Of a stretch of DNA of 64,000 nucleotides, positions 1 through 6,961 are shown in pieces. This DNA is from Corynebacterium endometrii (GTDB lineage Bacteria; Actinomycetota; Actinomycetes; Mycobacteriales; Mycobacteriaceae), in the NCBI RefSeq assembly GCF_004795735.1, contig NZ_CP039247.1, forward strand, positions 1,054,001 to 1,118,000. The letters are read 5' to 3'. Numbering within the stretch: the first letter of the stretch is position 1; each line of letters opens with the position of its first letter. The notes below the pieces were generated by a model. It worked only from the letters and a program-made list of their open reading frames with translations, searched no databases and had not been told where the DNA came from. Both the position numbers and the translations under genes were made by a program.

Positions 1-666
1 GTTGATTATGTAGGTCGTTTGGATGCCCACCTTCCGGCCGCGGACCGCCTGCTATTAGTAAAAGCTGACGGATCCGTATCCGTTCACGCGGATGATCGCG
101 CCTACAAACCGCTGAATTGGATGACCCCACCGTGCACCCTTGTGGAGGAGTCCATTACCGATATTGACGGTGAGGACACCGGGGAGCAGCTGTGGTTGGT
201 GGAAAACCCAAAGGGCGAGCAACTCCGAATCACCGTTTCGAAAATCTACGAGGATATTTCCTTCGACTTGGGGGTGGATCCCGGGCTGCAGAAAGATGGC
301 GTGGAGGCACACCTGCAAGAGCTCTTGGCTGAGCACATCACGACCCTGGGGCCTGATTACACCCTGGTTCGGCGCGAATACGCCACACCCATCGGCCCTG
401 TGGACATCATGGCCCAGGACGCGGATAAAAAATACGTCGCGGTGGAGGTCAAGCGCCGCGGGGAGATCGCCGGCGTAGAGCAGTTAACCCGTTACCTCGA
501 TCAGCTCAACCGGGACAAGCTCATCGCGCCGGTTGCGGGAGTGTTCGCCGCCCAGGAAATCAAGCCGCAGGCCCGCACCCTCGCCGAAGACCGAGGCATT
601 CGTTGCGTTGTCCTCGACTACGATGAGCTTCGCGGCATTGAGTCCAACGAGCTCCGCCTGTTCTAG
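1..666 (+). CDS. nucS: Endonuclease NucS (5' end cut off by window edge)
   Basis: NucS is the mismatch-specific endonuclease of actinobacteria and archaea; it cuts both strands around certain mismatches and replaces MutSL in these bacteria. The frame is open from base 1 ([19 protein letters not shown]), and a TTG at 19 is an internal codon rather than the start. About nine N-terminal residues lie upstream of the window. The C-terminal RecB-like nuclease domain is visible, with the Asp in GPVDIM and the EVKRRG motif as likely metal/catalytic residues. 221 residues are visible, close to the full family length. The stop codon overlaps the GTG of the next gene by one base, which suggests translational coupling. 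Confidence 0.93.
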   Translation, partial: VDYVGRLDAHLPAADRLLLVKADGSVSVHADDRAYKPLNWMTPPCTLVEESITDIDGEDTGEQLWLVENPKGEQLRITVSKIYEDISFDLGVDPGLQKDGVEAHLQELLAEHITTLGPDYTLVRREYATPIGPVDIMAQDADKKYVAVEVKRRGEIAGVEQLTRYLDQLNRDKLIAPVAGVFAAQEIKPQARTLAEDRGIRCVVLDYDELRGIESNELRLF

Positions 667-950
667 TGGGGCGCAAGAACCGTAGGGCCGTCACGCCTGC
701 GCGCGCCTTGCCCCGTGACGGTGCCGCGTTTCTGGGGTCCGCTACCGTAGAAGGCCCGCGGTGGTCGATGGGCGAGCCGTACGTAATGCGGCACATCGGG
801 TCCAACGCGGCCCGCAAGTATTATGTGTGCCCGGGATGCAACCAAAACATTCCGCCCGGCATGGCCCATATAGTGGCTTGGCCGCGGGATACTGGTGGCC
901 GCGCGGATGATAGGCGGCACTGGCATAGGAATTGTTGGGAACGCCGTTAA
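666..950 (+). CDS. Small Cys/His-rich protein coupled to nucS (putative zinc/HNH-like)
   Basis: A 94-residue protein of unknown function whose GTG start shares a base with the nucS stop. Its N-terminus is basic and probably disordered. The C-terminal half carries a CPGC pair, then MAHIVAWP, a GG, and RHWHRNCW. This spacing of Cys-x2-Cys, His and His/Cys resembles a small treble-clef or HNH zinc fold. Similar short proteins next to nucS in other actinobacteria are, from memory, often labelled 'ATP/GTP-binding', but no nucleotide-binding motif is visible here. A role in DNA repair with NucS is inferred only from position and the zinc-like motif. Confidence 0.75.
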   Translation: MGRKNRRAVTPARALPRDGAAFLGSATVEGPRWSMGEPYVMRHIGSNAARKYYVCPGCNQNIPPGMAHIVAWPRDTGGRADDRRHWHRNCWERR

Positions 951-974
951 AGATATGGCGGTAGAATGGCCGCC

Positions 975-1316
975 ATGATTGTTGCGTTTTCAGTAGCACC
1001 CGCCGCCGTTGATAATCCCACCGCAGAAATGGCCGAGGCGGTCGCCGAAGCGGTCCGGGTGGTCAGGGCCTCCGGGCTTCCCAACGAGACGAACGCCATG
1101 TTCACTCTGATTGAGGGTGATTGGGACGAAGTTTTCGCGGTTATAAAAGAGGCCACTGCGGCGGTAGAGAGGGTATCCCCTCGCACCTCGTTAGTTATTA
1201 AGGCCGATATTCGTCCGGGGCGCACCGACATGCTGACCCAGAAGGTGGAATCGGTGAATAGGATCCTTAGCGGAGATGTAGACGGTCAACCCGGCACGGT
1301 TGACACCAGCAAGTAG
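975..1316 (+). CDS. Thiamine-binding/MTH1187-family protein
   Basis: 113-residue protein beginning MIVAFSVAP, which matches the MTH1187/YkoF-like family (former DUF77, 'thiamine-binding protein'). It has one ferredoxin-like domain with the family's central SGLPNETNAMFTLIEGDWDE block and an ending of the K-AD-RPGR type. The role is probably binding of thiamine or a related small ligand in the cytosol; the exact ligand is not established for this member. The start at 975 was chosen because TAGAAT (962-967) lies seven bases before this ATG, a leaderless arrangement. An in-frame ATG at 966 would fall inside that promoter. Confidence 0.8.
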   Translation: MIVAFSVAPAAVDNPTAEMAEAVAEAVRVVRASGLPNETNAMFTLIEGDWDEVFAVIKEATAAVERVSPRTSLVIKADIRPGRTDMLTQKVESVNRILSGDVDGQPGTVDTSK

Positions 1317-1351
1317 ACCAGGGACAAAATAGGGAAGTAGAGGACGTTCAC

Positions 1352-2359
1352 GTGACTAAACCCAACGCACCATACGTAGCAGGCGCACTAGATCTCGGCG
1401 AGGTCAAGGCACGGGCGGAGGCCCGCGCTCAGGCGGAGAAGGCGGCGCAGGGAGCCGCTGGTGGCGCGATGGGCGCGAATGGTGCGCCCCAGGACGCGGG
1501 CCTGGCTCCGTTTTTTGAAGTAACCGATGAGAACTTCGAAACCCATTTGGTGCGCCGCTCCGCCGAGGTTCCCGTCATCGCCATGGTCGGCACATCCCGT
1601 TCCGATATGTCCGAAAAGCTTAAGGCCACCCTCAAGGAGCTAGCCGAGGAGGGTAGCTTCTCCTTCATCGTGGGCTACATTGATGCGGACGCCCGCCCGC
1701 AGATTGCGCAAGCTTTTGGCGTGAAGAATCTACCCACCACAATCGCGGTGGCTGGCGGTCAGCCGATTACCAACTTCGAGGGCGGTCAGCCCCGTGAGGC
1801 GCTTGAGCCCTGGGTCGAGGCTTTAGTCTCTAATATCGCGCCGCAGCTCAACGGCCCGGGCCCGGAGCTGCAGGCGGCCAAGGCGGCCTGGGAGGCGGGG
1901 GAGCGCCCCGGCGCGGCTCAGGCAGGGCCCCAAGAGGGCTTGGCAGATCCGCGCCTTGGAGTAGCCGAAGAAGCTCTCAATGCTGGTGACTTTGACGCGG
2001 CCATCGCCGCATACGAGGAAATTTTGGCTGCGGAGCCGGGAAATAAGGAAATCAAGCAGGCACGCGATACCACCATGTTGCTCAAGCGCTTAAACCCCGC
2101 CGAGCGCGCCGAGGATCCTATCGCCCTGGCGGATTCCAATCCCGATGACGTGCAGGCACAGTTGGATGCTGCGGATGCAGAGGTAGTAGCAGGAGCGCCG
2201 GATAAGGCTTTTGACCGCCTGATCGAGGCCATGAAGCGCACCGCTGGTGACGATAAGACGGTGCTGCGCGAGCGGGTATTGGAGCTATTCGGCCTTTTTG
2301 AAGCGGGGGACCCGCGCGTCTTGGCCGCGCGCACCAAGTTGGCGAGCGCGTTGTATTAG
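1352..2359 (+). CDS. Thioredoxin-fold/TPR protein (YbbN/CnoX-like) without cysteines
   Basis: 335 residues: an Ala-rich N-terminus, a thioredoxin-like domain (about 50-160, with the cis-Pro motif NLPTT) and C-terminal TPR-like helices (about 200-330). The position where thioredoxins have CxxC reads TSRSDM, and the whole protein contains no Cys, so it cannot do thiol-disulfide exchange. The layout resembles the co-chaperone YbbN/CnoX, which holds client proteins. GTG start at 1352 with a purine-rich stretch (GGGAAGTAGAGGA) upstream. The last four bases overlap the convergent arsR end. Confidence 0.8.
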   Translation: MTKPNAPYVAGALDLGEVKARAEARAQAEKAAQGAAGGAMGANGAPQDAGLAPFFEVTDENFETHLVRRSAEVPVIAMVGTSRSDMSEKLKATLKELAEEGSFSFIVGYIDADARPQIAQAFGVKNLPTTIAVAGGQPITNFEGGQPREALEPWVEALVSNIAPQLNGPGPELQAAKAAWEAGERPGAAQAGPQEGLADPRLGVAEEALNAGDFDAAIAAYEEILAAEPGNKEIKQARDTTMLLKRLNPAERAEDPIALADSNPDDVQAQLDAADAEVVAGAPDKAFDRLIEAMKRTAGDDKTVLRERVLELFGLFEAGDPRVLAARTKLASALY

Positions 2360-2724
2360 CCTTCCCCAAAGCTGCCAATAGCCAGTATGGTGCGGAGCTG
2401 AGCGAAGACCTCAGGGACCACGCTGTAACGCAGCGTGCGTCCCTCTCTTTCTGCGTGGAGTAGCCCGGCCTCCTGGAGTTTGGCCAGGTGGTGGGAGACG
2501 GTGGCTTGGCTGGTGCCCGTGAAGCACTGGAGATCTGCGGCGGTAACCTTGCGGCAGCCGTCGGCCGCGATACGCGAGATGATGCTCAGCCTGTTGGGAT
2601 CCCCCAGCGCCTTGAAGATATGGGCGTAGTGATTTAAGTCTTCCTGACTCAACGCTTCATCGGCCAACGGGCAGCACTGGGGCTTAGCGGCGGGTGGGGA
2701 TTGTCTCTGAAGCGGTGGACGCAT
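2356..2724 (-). CDS. arsR: ArsR-family arsenite-responsive repressor
   Basis: 122-residue winged-helix repressor. ALGDPNRLSII and the recognition helix segment TSQATVSHHLAKLQEAGLL are typical of ArsR/SmtB. C17-C18 near the N-terminus and C57 (in DGCRKV) match the arsenite site described for C. glutamicum ArsR (C15/C16/C55), so As(III)/Sb(III) should release it from DNA. It is divergent from acr3 across an operator at 2764-2793. TATACT on the minus strand (2731-2736) lies six bases before the ATG, indicating a leaderless transcript. Confidence 0.92.
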   Translation of the reverse strand: MRPPLQRQSPPAAKPQCCPLADEALSQEDLNHYAHIFKALGDPNRLSIISRIAADGCRKVTAADLQCFTGTSQATVSHHLAKLQEAGLLHAEREGRTLRYSVVPEVFAQLRTILAIGSFGEG

Positions 2725-2763
2725 GGTCTGAGTATAGCTTGACTGCGCCGCCGCATAGGCTAG

Positions 2764-2793
2764 GCTTGATATCGATAGTTGTCGATATCAAGC
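2764..2793. promoter_or_regulatory. ArsR operator (12-bp inverted repeat)
   Basis: Perfect 12-bp arms GCTTGATATCGA (2764-2775) and TCGATATCAAGC (2782-2793) with a 6-base spacer, centred between divergent arsR and acr3. Assignment to ArsR is inferred from position and from the A+T-rich dyads typical of ArsR operators. Confidence 0.85.
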
Positions 2794-2808
2794 TAGGGGC
2801 TTCAACGC

Positions 2809-3861
2809 ATGCGCCTTTCACTGCTGGACCGCTACCTGCCGGTCTGGATACTTCTAGCAATGGGCTTGGGCCTGGCGCTGGGCACGTTTGTGCCTGGTGT
2901 AAACGAATTGCTCCAATCCTGGAGTATTGGGCAAACGTCCATTCCGATTGCCGTTGGCCTGCTGGTCATGATGTACCCGCCTTTGGCGAAGGTTCGCTAC
3001 ACGGAGGCCAAGCGCATAGCGGGTGATGCGAAACTGATGACGGTGTCCGTGGTCCTCAATTGGATGTTGGGCCCGGCTTTCATGTTCGCGCTGGCATGGA
3101 TCTTCATCCCAGATCTGCCGGAATTGCGCACCGGGCTTATCATCGTGGGCCTAGCTCGGTGTATCGCCATGGTCCTTGTGTGGAATGACCTGGCCTGCGG
3201 CAACCGTGAGGCCGCGGCGGTTCTGGTGGCGATCAACTCGATTTTCCAGGTGTTCATGTTCGCGGTCCTCGGCTGGTTCTACCTTCAGATTCTGCCCGGC
3301 TGGCTGGGCCTGGAGACTGCTAGCGCCCAGTTTAGCTTCGGGGCCATCGCGCTATCTGTCATCGTTTATCTTGGTATACCACTGCTGGCCGGTTACCTCT
3401 CACGCGTTGCTGGTGAGGCAACCAAGGGGCGGCAGTGGTATGAATCCACGTTCATCCCAGCGGTGTCCCCGCTGGCGTTAGGCGGCCTGCTCTTCACCAT
3501 CACCTTGCTCTTTAGCCTGCAGGGGGAGCAGCTCCTGGCTCAACCGGCCGCTGTTGCCCGCGTGGCCATTCCGCTCGTCGTTTACTTCATCGGCATGTTT
3601 GCAATGGCGCTGTTGGTGACCTGGCTAATGAAGTTTGACTACGCCACGTCTACTACCGTGGCGTTTACCGCAGCGGGTAATAACTTCGAGCTCGCCATCG
3701 CCGTGGCGATCGGTACCTTCGGAGCCACCTCTGGCCAGGCGCTGGCAGGTACGATCGGCCCACTCATCGAGGTTCCAGTCCTTGTGGCGCTGGTTTACGT
3801 GTGCCGGTGGGCGGGGCCTAGGCTCTTTCCTCAGACTTTTAAGGAGGCAGTCAATGTCTAA
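2809..3861 (+). CDS. acr3: ACR3-family arsenite efflux permease
   Basis: 350-residue, roughly ten-helix membrane protein of the ACR3 family, which exports arsenite using the proton gradient. The two residues reported as essential in C. glutamicum Acr3 (C129 and E305) align with C118 (LARCIAMVLVWNDLACGN) and E294 (AAGNNFELAIAVA), with the same constant offset of 11. The start at 2809 follows the operator closely. The gene overlaps the start of arsC by eight bases, so acr3 and arsC form one operon. Confidence 0.93.
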   Translation: MRLSLLDRYLPVWILLAMGLGLALGTFVPGVNELLQSWSIGQTSIPIAVGLLVMMYPPLAKVRYTEAKRIAGDAKLMTVSVVLNWMLGPAFMFALAWIFIPDLPELRTGLIIVGLARCIAMVLVWNDLACGNREAAAVLVAINSIFQVFMFAVLGWFYLQILPGWLGLETASAQFSFGAIALSVIVYLGIPLLAGYLSRVAGEATKGRQWYESTFIPAVSPLALGGLLFTITLLFSLQGEQLLAQPAAVARVAIPLVVYFIGMFAMALLVTWLMKFDYATSTTVAFTAAGNNFELAIAVAIGTFGATSGQALAGTIGPLIEVPVLVALVYVCRWAGPRLFPQTFKEAVNV

Positions 3862-4276
3862 AGAATCCAAGTCCGTAATCTTCTTATGCAACTCGAACCG
3901 CGGAAAGTCTCAGATGGCTGAAGCGTTGGCCAGGAAGGCCGCGCCGGAATGGAAGGTGTACTCTGCGGGTGTCCAGGTAAACGATGAGAACGCGGGACGT
4001 TCCGTGAATCCCGAATCCGCCGCGTCCCTGGCGCGGGTTGGCGCGGACATGAGCCAGGGAAGCTCCAAGCCGGTTGATGAGCAGCTTGTCCGCAGCGTCA
4101 ACTACGTAGTAGCCGTAGGTGGCGCGGAGTTTGAGATGCCGGAGGGCGCCGCGGGTGAGTTTATTCGCTGGGAGATTATAGACCCGTCAGAGCGCGGCGT
4201 CGAGGGAGAACAACGCATGGACGCGCTGCGCGATGATATTCAATCGCGCGTCCAGGAGCTAGTTGACCGCAGTTAA
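3854..4276 (+). CDS. arsC: Single-cysteine arsenate reductase (mycothiol/mycoredoxin type)
   Basis: 140 residues of the low-molecular-weight phosphatase fold. The P-loop is CNSNRGKS with nucleophile C12, and this is the only cysteine in the protein. It therefore cannot use an internal Cys relay like thioredoxin-coupled ArsC. It fits the corynebacterial Cg_ArsC1/2 type, in which mycothiol forms an arseno-adduct that mycoredoxin reduces. The P-loop position usually occupied by Arg (Cx5R) is Lys18; from memory Cg_ArsC2 also has Lys there. ATG at 3854 is preceded by AAGGAGG at 3841-3847. A longer reading from 3635 lies within acr3 and was rejected. Confidence 0.9.
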   Translation: MSKESKSVIFLCNSNRGKSQMAEALARKAAPEWKVYSAGVQVNDENAGRSVNPESAASLARVGADMSQGSSKPVDEQLVRSVNYVVAVGGAEFEMPEGAAGEFIRWEIIDPSERGVEGEQRMDALRDDIQSRVQELVDRS

Positions 4277-4426
4277 AGCAGTTACGCATCCGCTGAAACC
4301 GGGTCAAGAATTCCGGGAGCACTGGTCATTGATGTGGTGCTCCAGCAGCGGGATGAGGTAATTAGTCAGTTATTGGTCAGTACTCCAAGCATGGCCGGTT
4401 TAAGAGACTCCCCAAGCCAAGTTTTC

Positions 4427-4452
4427 ATCTCCATGTCACGTGACATGGAGAT
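4427..4452. repeat. 26-bp perfect palindrome
   Basis: ATCTCCATGTCAC is followed directly by its reverse complement GTGACATGGAGAT, with no spacer. This could be a strong operator or a recombination/cruciform site. No adjacent promoter was identified with confidence. Confidence 0.7.
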
Positions 4453-4695
4453 ACCCGCCTCCGCGCGAAAGAGTGATCCGCCCTGCGTGAGCCGGTGGAG
4501 AGCTGATACCCGCCGGTAACGCCTGGGCTTTGCTCATAGTATCTCTTTGGTTAATACGCGGCCGTCTGAAGGGTTTTTAGATACCTCTGCCACGCTCATG
4601 CGTCTGCTTTAACTGAAAAAGGCTTCGCATTGGATGCGTCGTGTTATGCGCTGGGCAACTATCGCGATGGATTGGGAAAACGCTTCTATCACTAA

Positions 4696-4726
4696 CGGCT
4701 CTTCCCGAAAAGAAGGGGAAGAGCCG
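4696..4726 (-). terminator. Putative terminator downstream of glgB
   Basis: Perfect 11-bp stem CGGCTCTTCCC / GGGAAGAGCCG with a 9-base loop, 32 bases beyond the glgB stop. There is no T-run on either strand immediately after the stem, so termination efficiency is uncertain. Confidence 0.55.
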
Positions 4727-4757
4727 AGCGGTTTGGGGTCAGGCTGGGCCTATGGGC

Positions 4758-6884
4758 CTAGCCGCGATGGACGTACCACTGAACGGACATGGCCGGCAGG
4801 TGCAGAGTTAGAGCATTTCCTTCACCTGTATGCACGTGGCGTGGCAAGTCATTGCCGGCGCCTTCATAAACACCGTCATCGGTATTGAGCACCATCTCCC
4901 ATTCGCCACCGCGTGGCACATGGAGGCGATAGTTCGTGTGGGAGGCACCGGCCAGGTTGATTACTGCCAGCAGCGCGGATCCATCAGAGCCGTAGCGGAC
5001 GTAACCGAGCACCGAGTTTTGGGAATCATCGTCCTTGACCCACTCGAATCCGGCCGGGTCAAAATCCTGGGACCATAGGGCGGGGGTGTCCTTGTAGATG
5101 GCTCCGATGTCGCGAACGAGGCGCTTGATACCGCGGTGCCACTCGCCGCCCCAGCCCTCCAAATCGGACCAATTAACCGACTCGTGCTCAGCCCACTCGC
5201 CAACCTGGCCAAATTCCTGCCCCATGAAGAGCAAGTTCTTGCCGGGATGGGAGTACATGTAACCGAACAGGGCCCGCAGGCCTGCGGCCTTGTTCCAATC
5301 GTCACCGGGTTGGCGGGTCCACAGGGAACCCTTGCCGTGGACCACCTCATCATGGCTAAACGGCAGTACGTAGCGTTCAGAATAGGCGTAGACCATGGAG
5401 AAGGTCAGGGATCCGTGGTGGAAGGAGCGGTGAATTGGATCGTGCTTGAAGTATTCAAGCGTGTCATTCATCCAGCCCATATTCCATTTCAGGTCAAACC
5501 CCAGACCGCCCTCGTGGGTGGGCGCCGTAACGCCAGGCCAGGAGGTGGATTCCTCGGCGATGGTGAGCACGCCGGGATGGGCTCGGTGGAGCGTGCCGTT
5601 AGTCTCCTGGAGGAATTGGACGGCTTCAAGGTGCTCGCGGCCGCCATGAATATTGGGTAGCCACTCATCGCGGGAATAATCCAGGTACAGCATGGATGCC
5701 ACCGCGTCTACGCGCAGTCCGTCGATGTGGAATTCCTCGGCCCAGTACAAAGCGTTGGCCACCAAGAAGTTGCGTACCTCATTGCGCCCGAAGTCAAAGA
5801 CGTAAGTGCCCCAGTCGGCCTGCTCGCCGCGGCGTGGGTCAGGGTGCTCGTAGAGCGGTTCGCCGTCAAAACGGCCCAAGGCCCATTCGTCCTTAGGGAA
5901 GTGTGCGGGGACCCAATCCGCGATAACACCTATGCCGGCTTGGTGGCATGCGTCAATCAGCGCGCGCAGGTCATCCGGGGAACCCCAGCGTGCGGATGGG
6001 GAGTAATAACCGGAGACCTGGTATCCCCAGGAACCACCGAATGGGTGCTCGGCAACCGGGAGTAGTTCCACGTGGGTGAAACCGTGTTCGAGCAAGTATG
6101 GGATGAGCTCTTCACGGAGGGAGTTGTAGTTGGATCCCAGCTTCCACGAGCCAACGTGGAGCTCGTAGATGTTCATGGGCACGTTCAGGTCACCGCTGCG
6201 GTTTGCCATCCATGCGGAGTCCCCCCAGTCGTAGCCGCCGGCGACGACGATGGAAGAAGTGGATGGGGCCTTCTCGGACGCCTTGGCCAGCGGGTCGGCC
6301 TTGTCTATACGGCCGTTGCGCTTAGTTTCGATGGCGAATTTGTAGCTCTCACCTGCGCCAATGCCCGGAATGAAGACCTCCCACACGCCGGTGGAGCCAA
6401 GGGATCGCATTGGGTATTGGGTTGGGTTCCACCCACAGAAGTCACCTACTACGGCAACGCCTTCAGCGTTGGGGGCCCACACCGCGAAAGCCACGCCCTC
6501 CACCGTGCCCAGGGCCGTTTCGTAGGTCTTCAGGTTCGCCCCAAGCACGTCCCAAAGGCGCTCGTGGCGCCCCTCGGAGATGAGGTGCAGATCTAATGGC
6601 CCCAGGGTTGGCAGGAAATAATAGCCGTCAGCTACGGTCTGTGGGCTTTGGCCAGGGTAGGTGATGGCCAGGCGGTAGTCATCCGCGGAGTCAGCAATAC
6701 CGCCTTCCCAGATATCGTGACCGATATTGTTCATCGGGGTGCTGCCTTCTGCAGTGACCAGCTCTACCTTCTCGGCGCCTGGACGACGCGTACGCACCAC
6801 CCCATCATGGCGGCCGTAGAAGGCATGCGGGTTGTAGTGGCGGCAATGGTCAAGACGAGAAAGATCGTCTGCGGGAATGCTCAT
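4758..6884 (-). CDS. glgB: 1,4-alpha-glucan branching enzyme
   Basis: 708-residue GH13 branching enzyme that introduces alpha-1,6 branches into linear glucan. It has N-terminal CBM48 modules, then the catalytic barrel. The nucleophile is D393 in DGLRVDAV, the acid/base is in TIAEEST (E444), and the transition-state Asp is D512 in SHDEVVHGK. Length is normal for actinobacteria. It lies 77 bases downstream of glgE on the same strand, but TAGCGT (6892-6897, minus strand) seven bases before the ATG suggests it also has its own leaderless promoter. Confidence 0.97.
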   Translation of the reverse strand: MSIPADDLSRLDHCRHYNPHAFYGRHDGVVRTRRPGAEKVELVTAEGSTPMNNIGHDIWEGGIADSADDYRLAITYPGQSPQTVADGYYFLPTLGPLDLHLISEGRHERLWDVLGANLKTYETALGTVEGVAFAVWAPNAEGVAVVGDFCGWNPTQYPMRSLGSTGVWEVFIPGIGAGESYKFAIETKRNGRIDKADPLAKASEKAPSTSSIVVAGGYDWGDSAWMANRSGDLNVPMNIYELHVGSWKLGSNYNSLREELIPYLLEHGFTHVELLPVAEHPFGGSWGYQVSGYYSPSARWGSPDDLRALIDACHQAGIGVIADWVPAHFPKDEWALGRFDGEPLYEHPDPRRGEQADWGTYVFDFGRNEVRNFLVANALYWAEEFHIDGLRVDAVASMLYLDYSRDEWLPNIHGGREHLEAVQFLQETNGTLHRAHPGVLTIAEESTSWPGVTAPTHEGGLGFDLKWNMGWMNDTLEYFKHDPIHRSFHHGSLTFSMVYAYSERYVLPFSHDEVVHGKGSLWTRQPGDDWNKAAGLRALFGYMYSHPGKNLLFMGQEFGQVGEWAEHESVNWSDLEGWGGEWHRGIKRLVRDIGAIYKDTPALWSQDFDPAGFEWVKDDDSQNSVLGYVRYGSDGSALLAVINLAGASHTNYRLHVPRGGEWEMVLNTDDGVYEGAGNDLPRHVHTGEGNALTLHLPAMSVQWYVHRG

Positions 6885-6961
6885 TCTTTTAACGCTACCT
6901 AAAAAATAGTTTCTGATCAGACGTGTTACCGGGGAACGTGGCGGATCCCCACCGCAACGCG

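Larger units (their letters stand above)
4277..4757. other. Gene-free interval between arsC and glgB
   Basis: About 480 bases without a convincing gene. It holds a 26-bp perfect palindrome (4427-4452) and a hairpin (4696-4726), described separately. Short open frames at 4334-4519 and 4634-4888 have no recognisable motifs and no good ribosome site. The interval may be the right-hand scar of arsenic-cluster insertion, which is inference. Confidence 0.6.

Noticed and set aside
4334..4519. 61-codon frame after arsC
   Set aside because: Spans the 26-bp palindrome, no ribosome site, no recognisable content.
5136..5660. 174-codon plus-strand frame
   Set aside because: Antisense to glgB; no motif.
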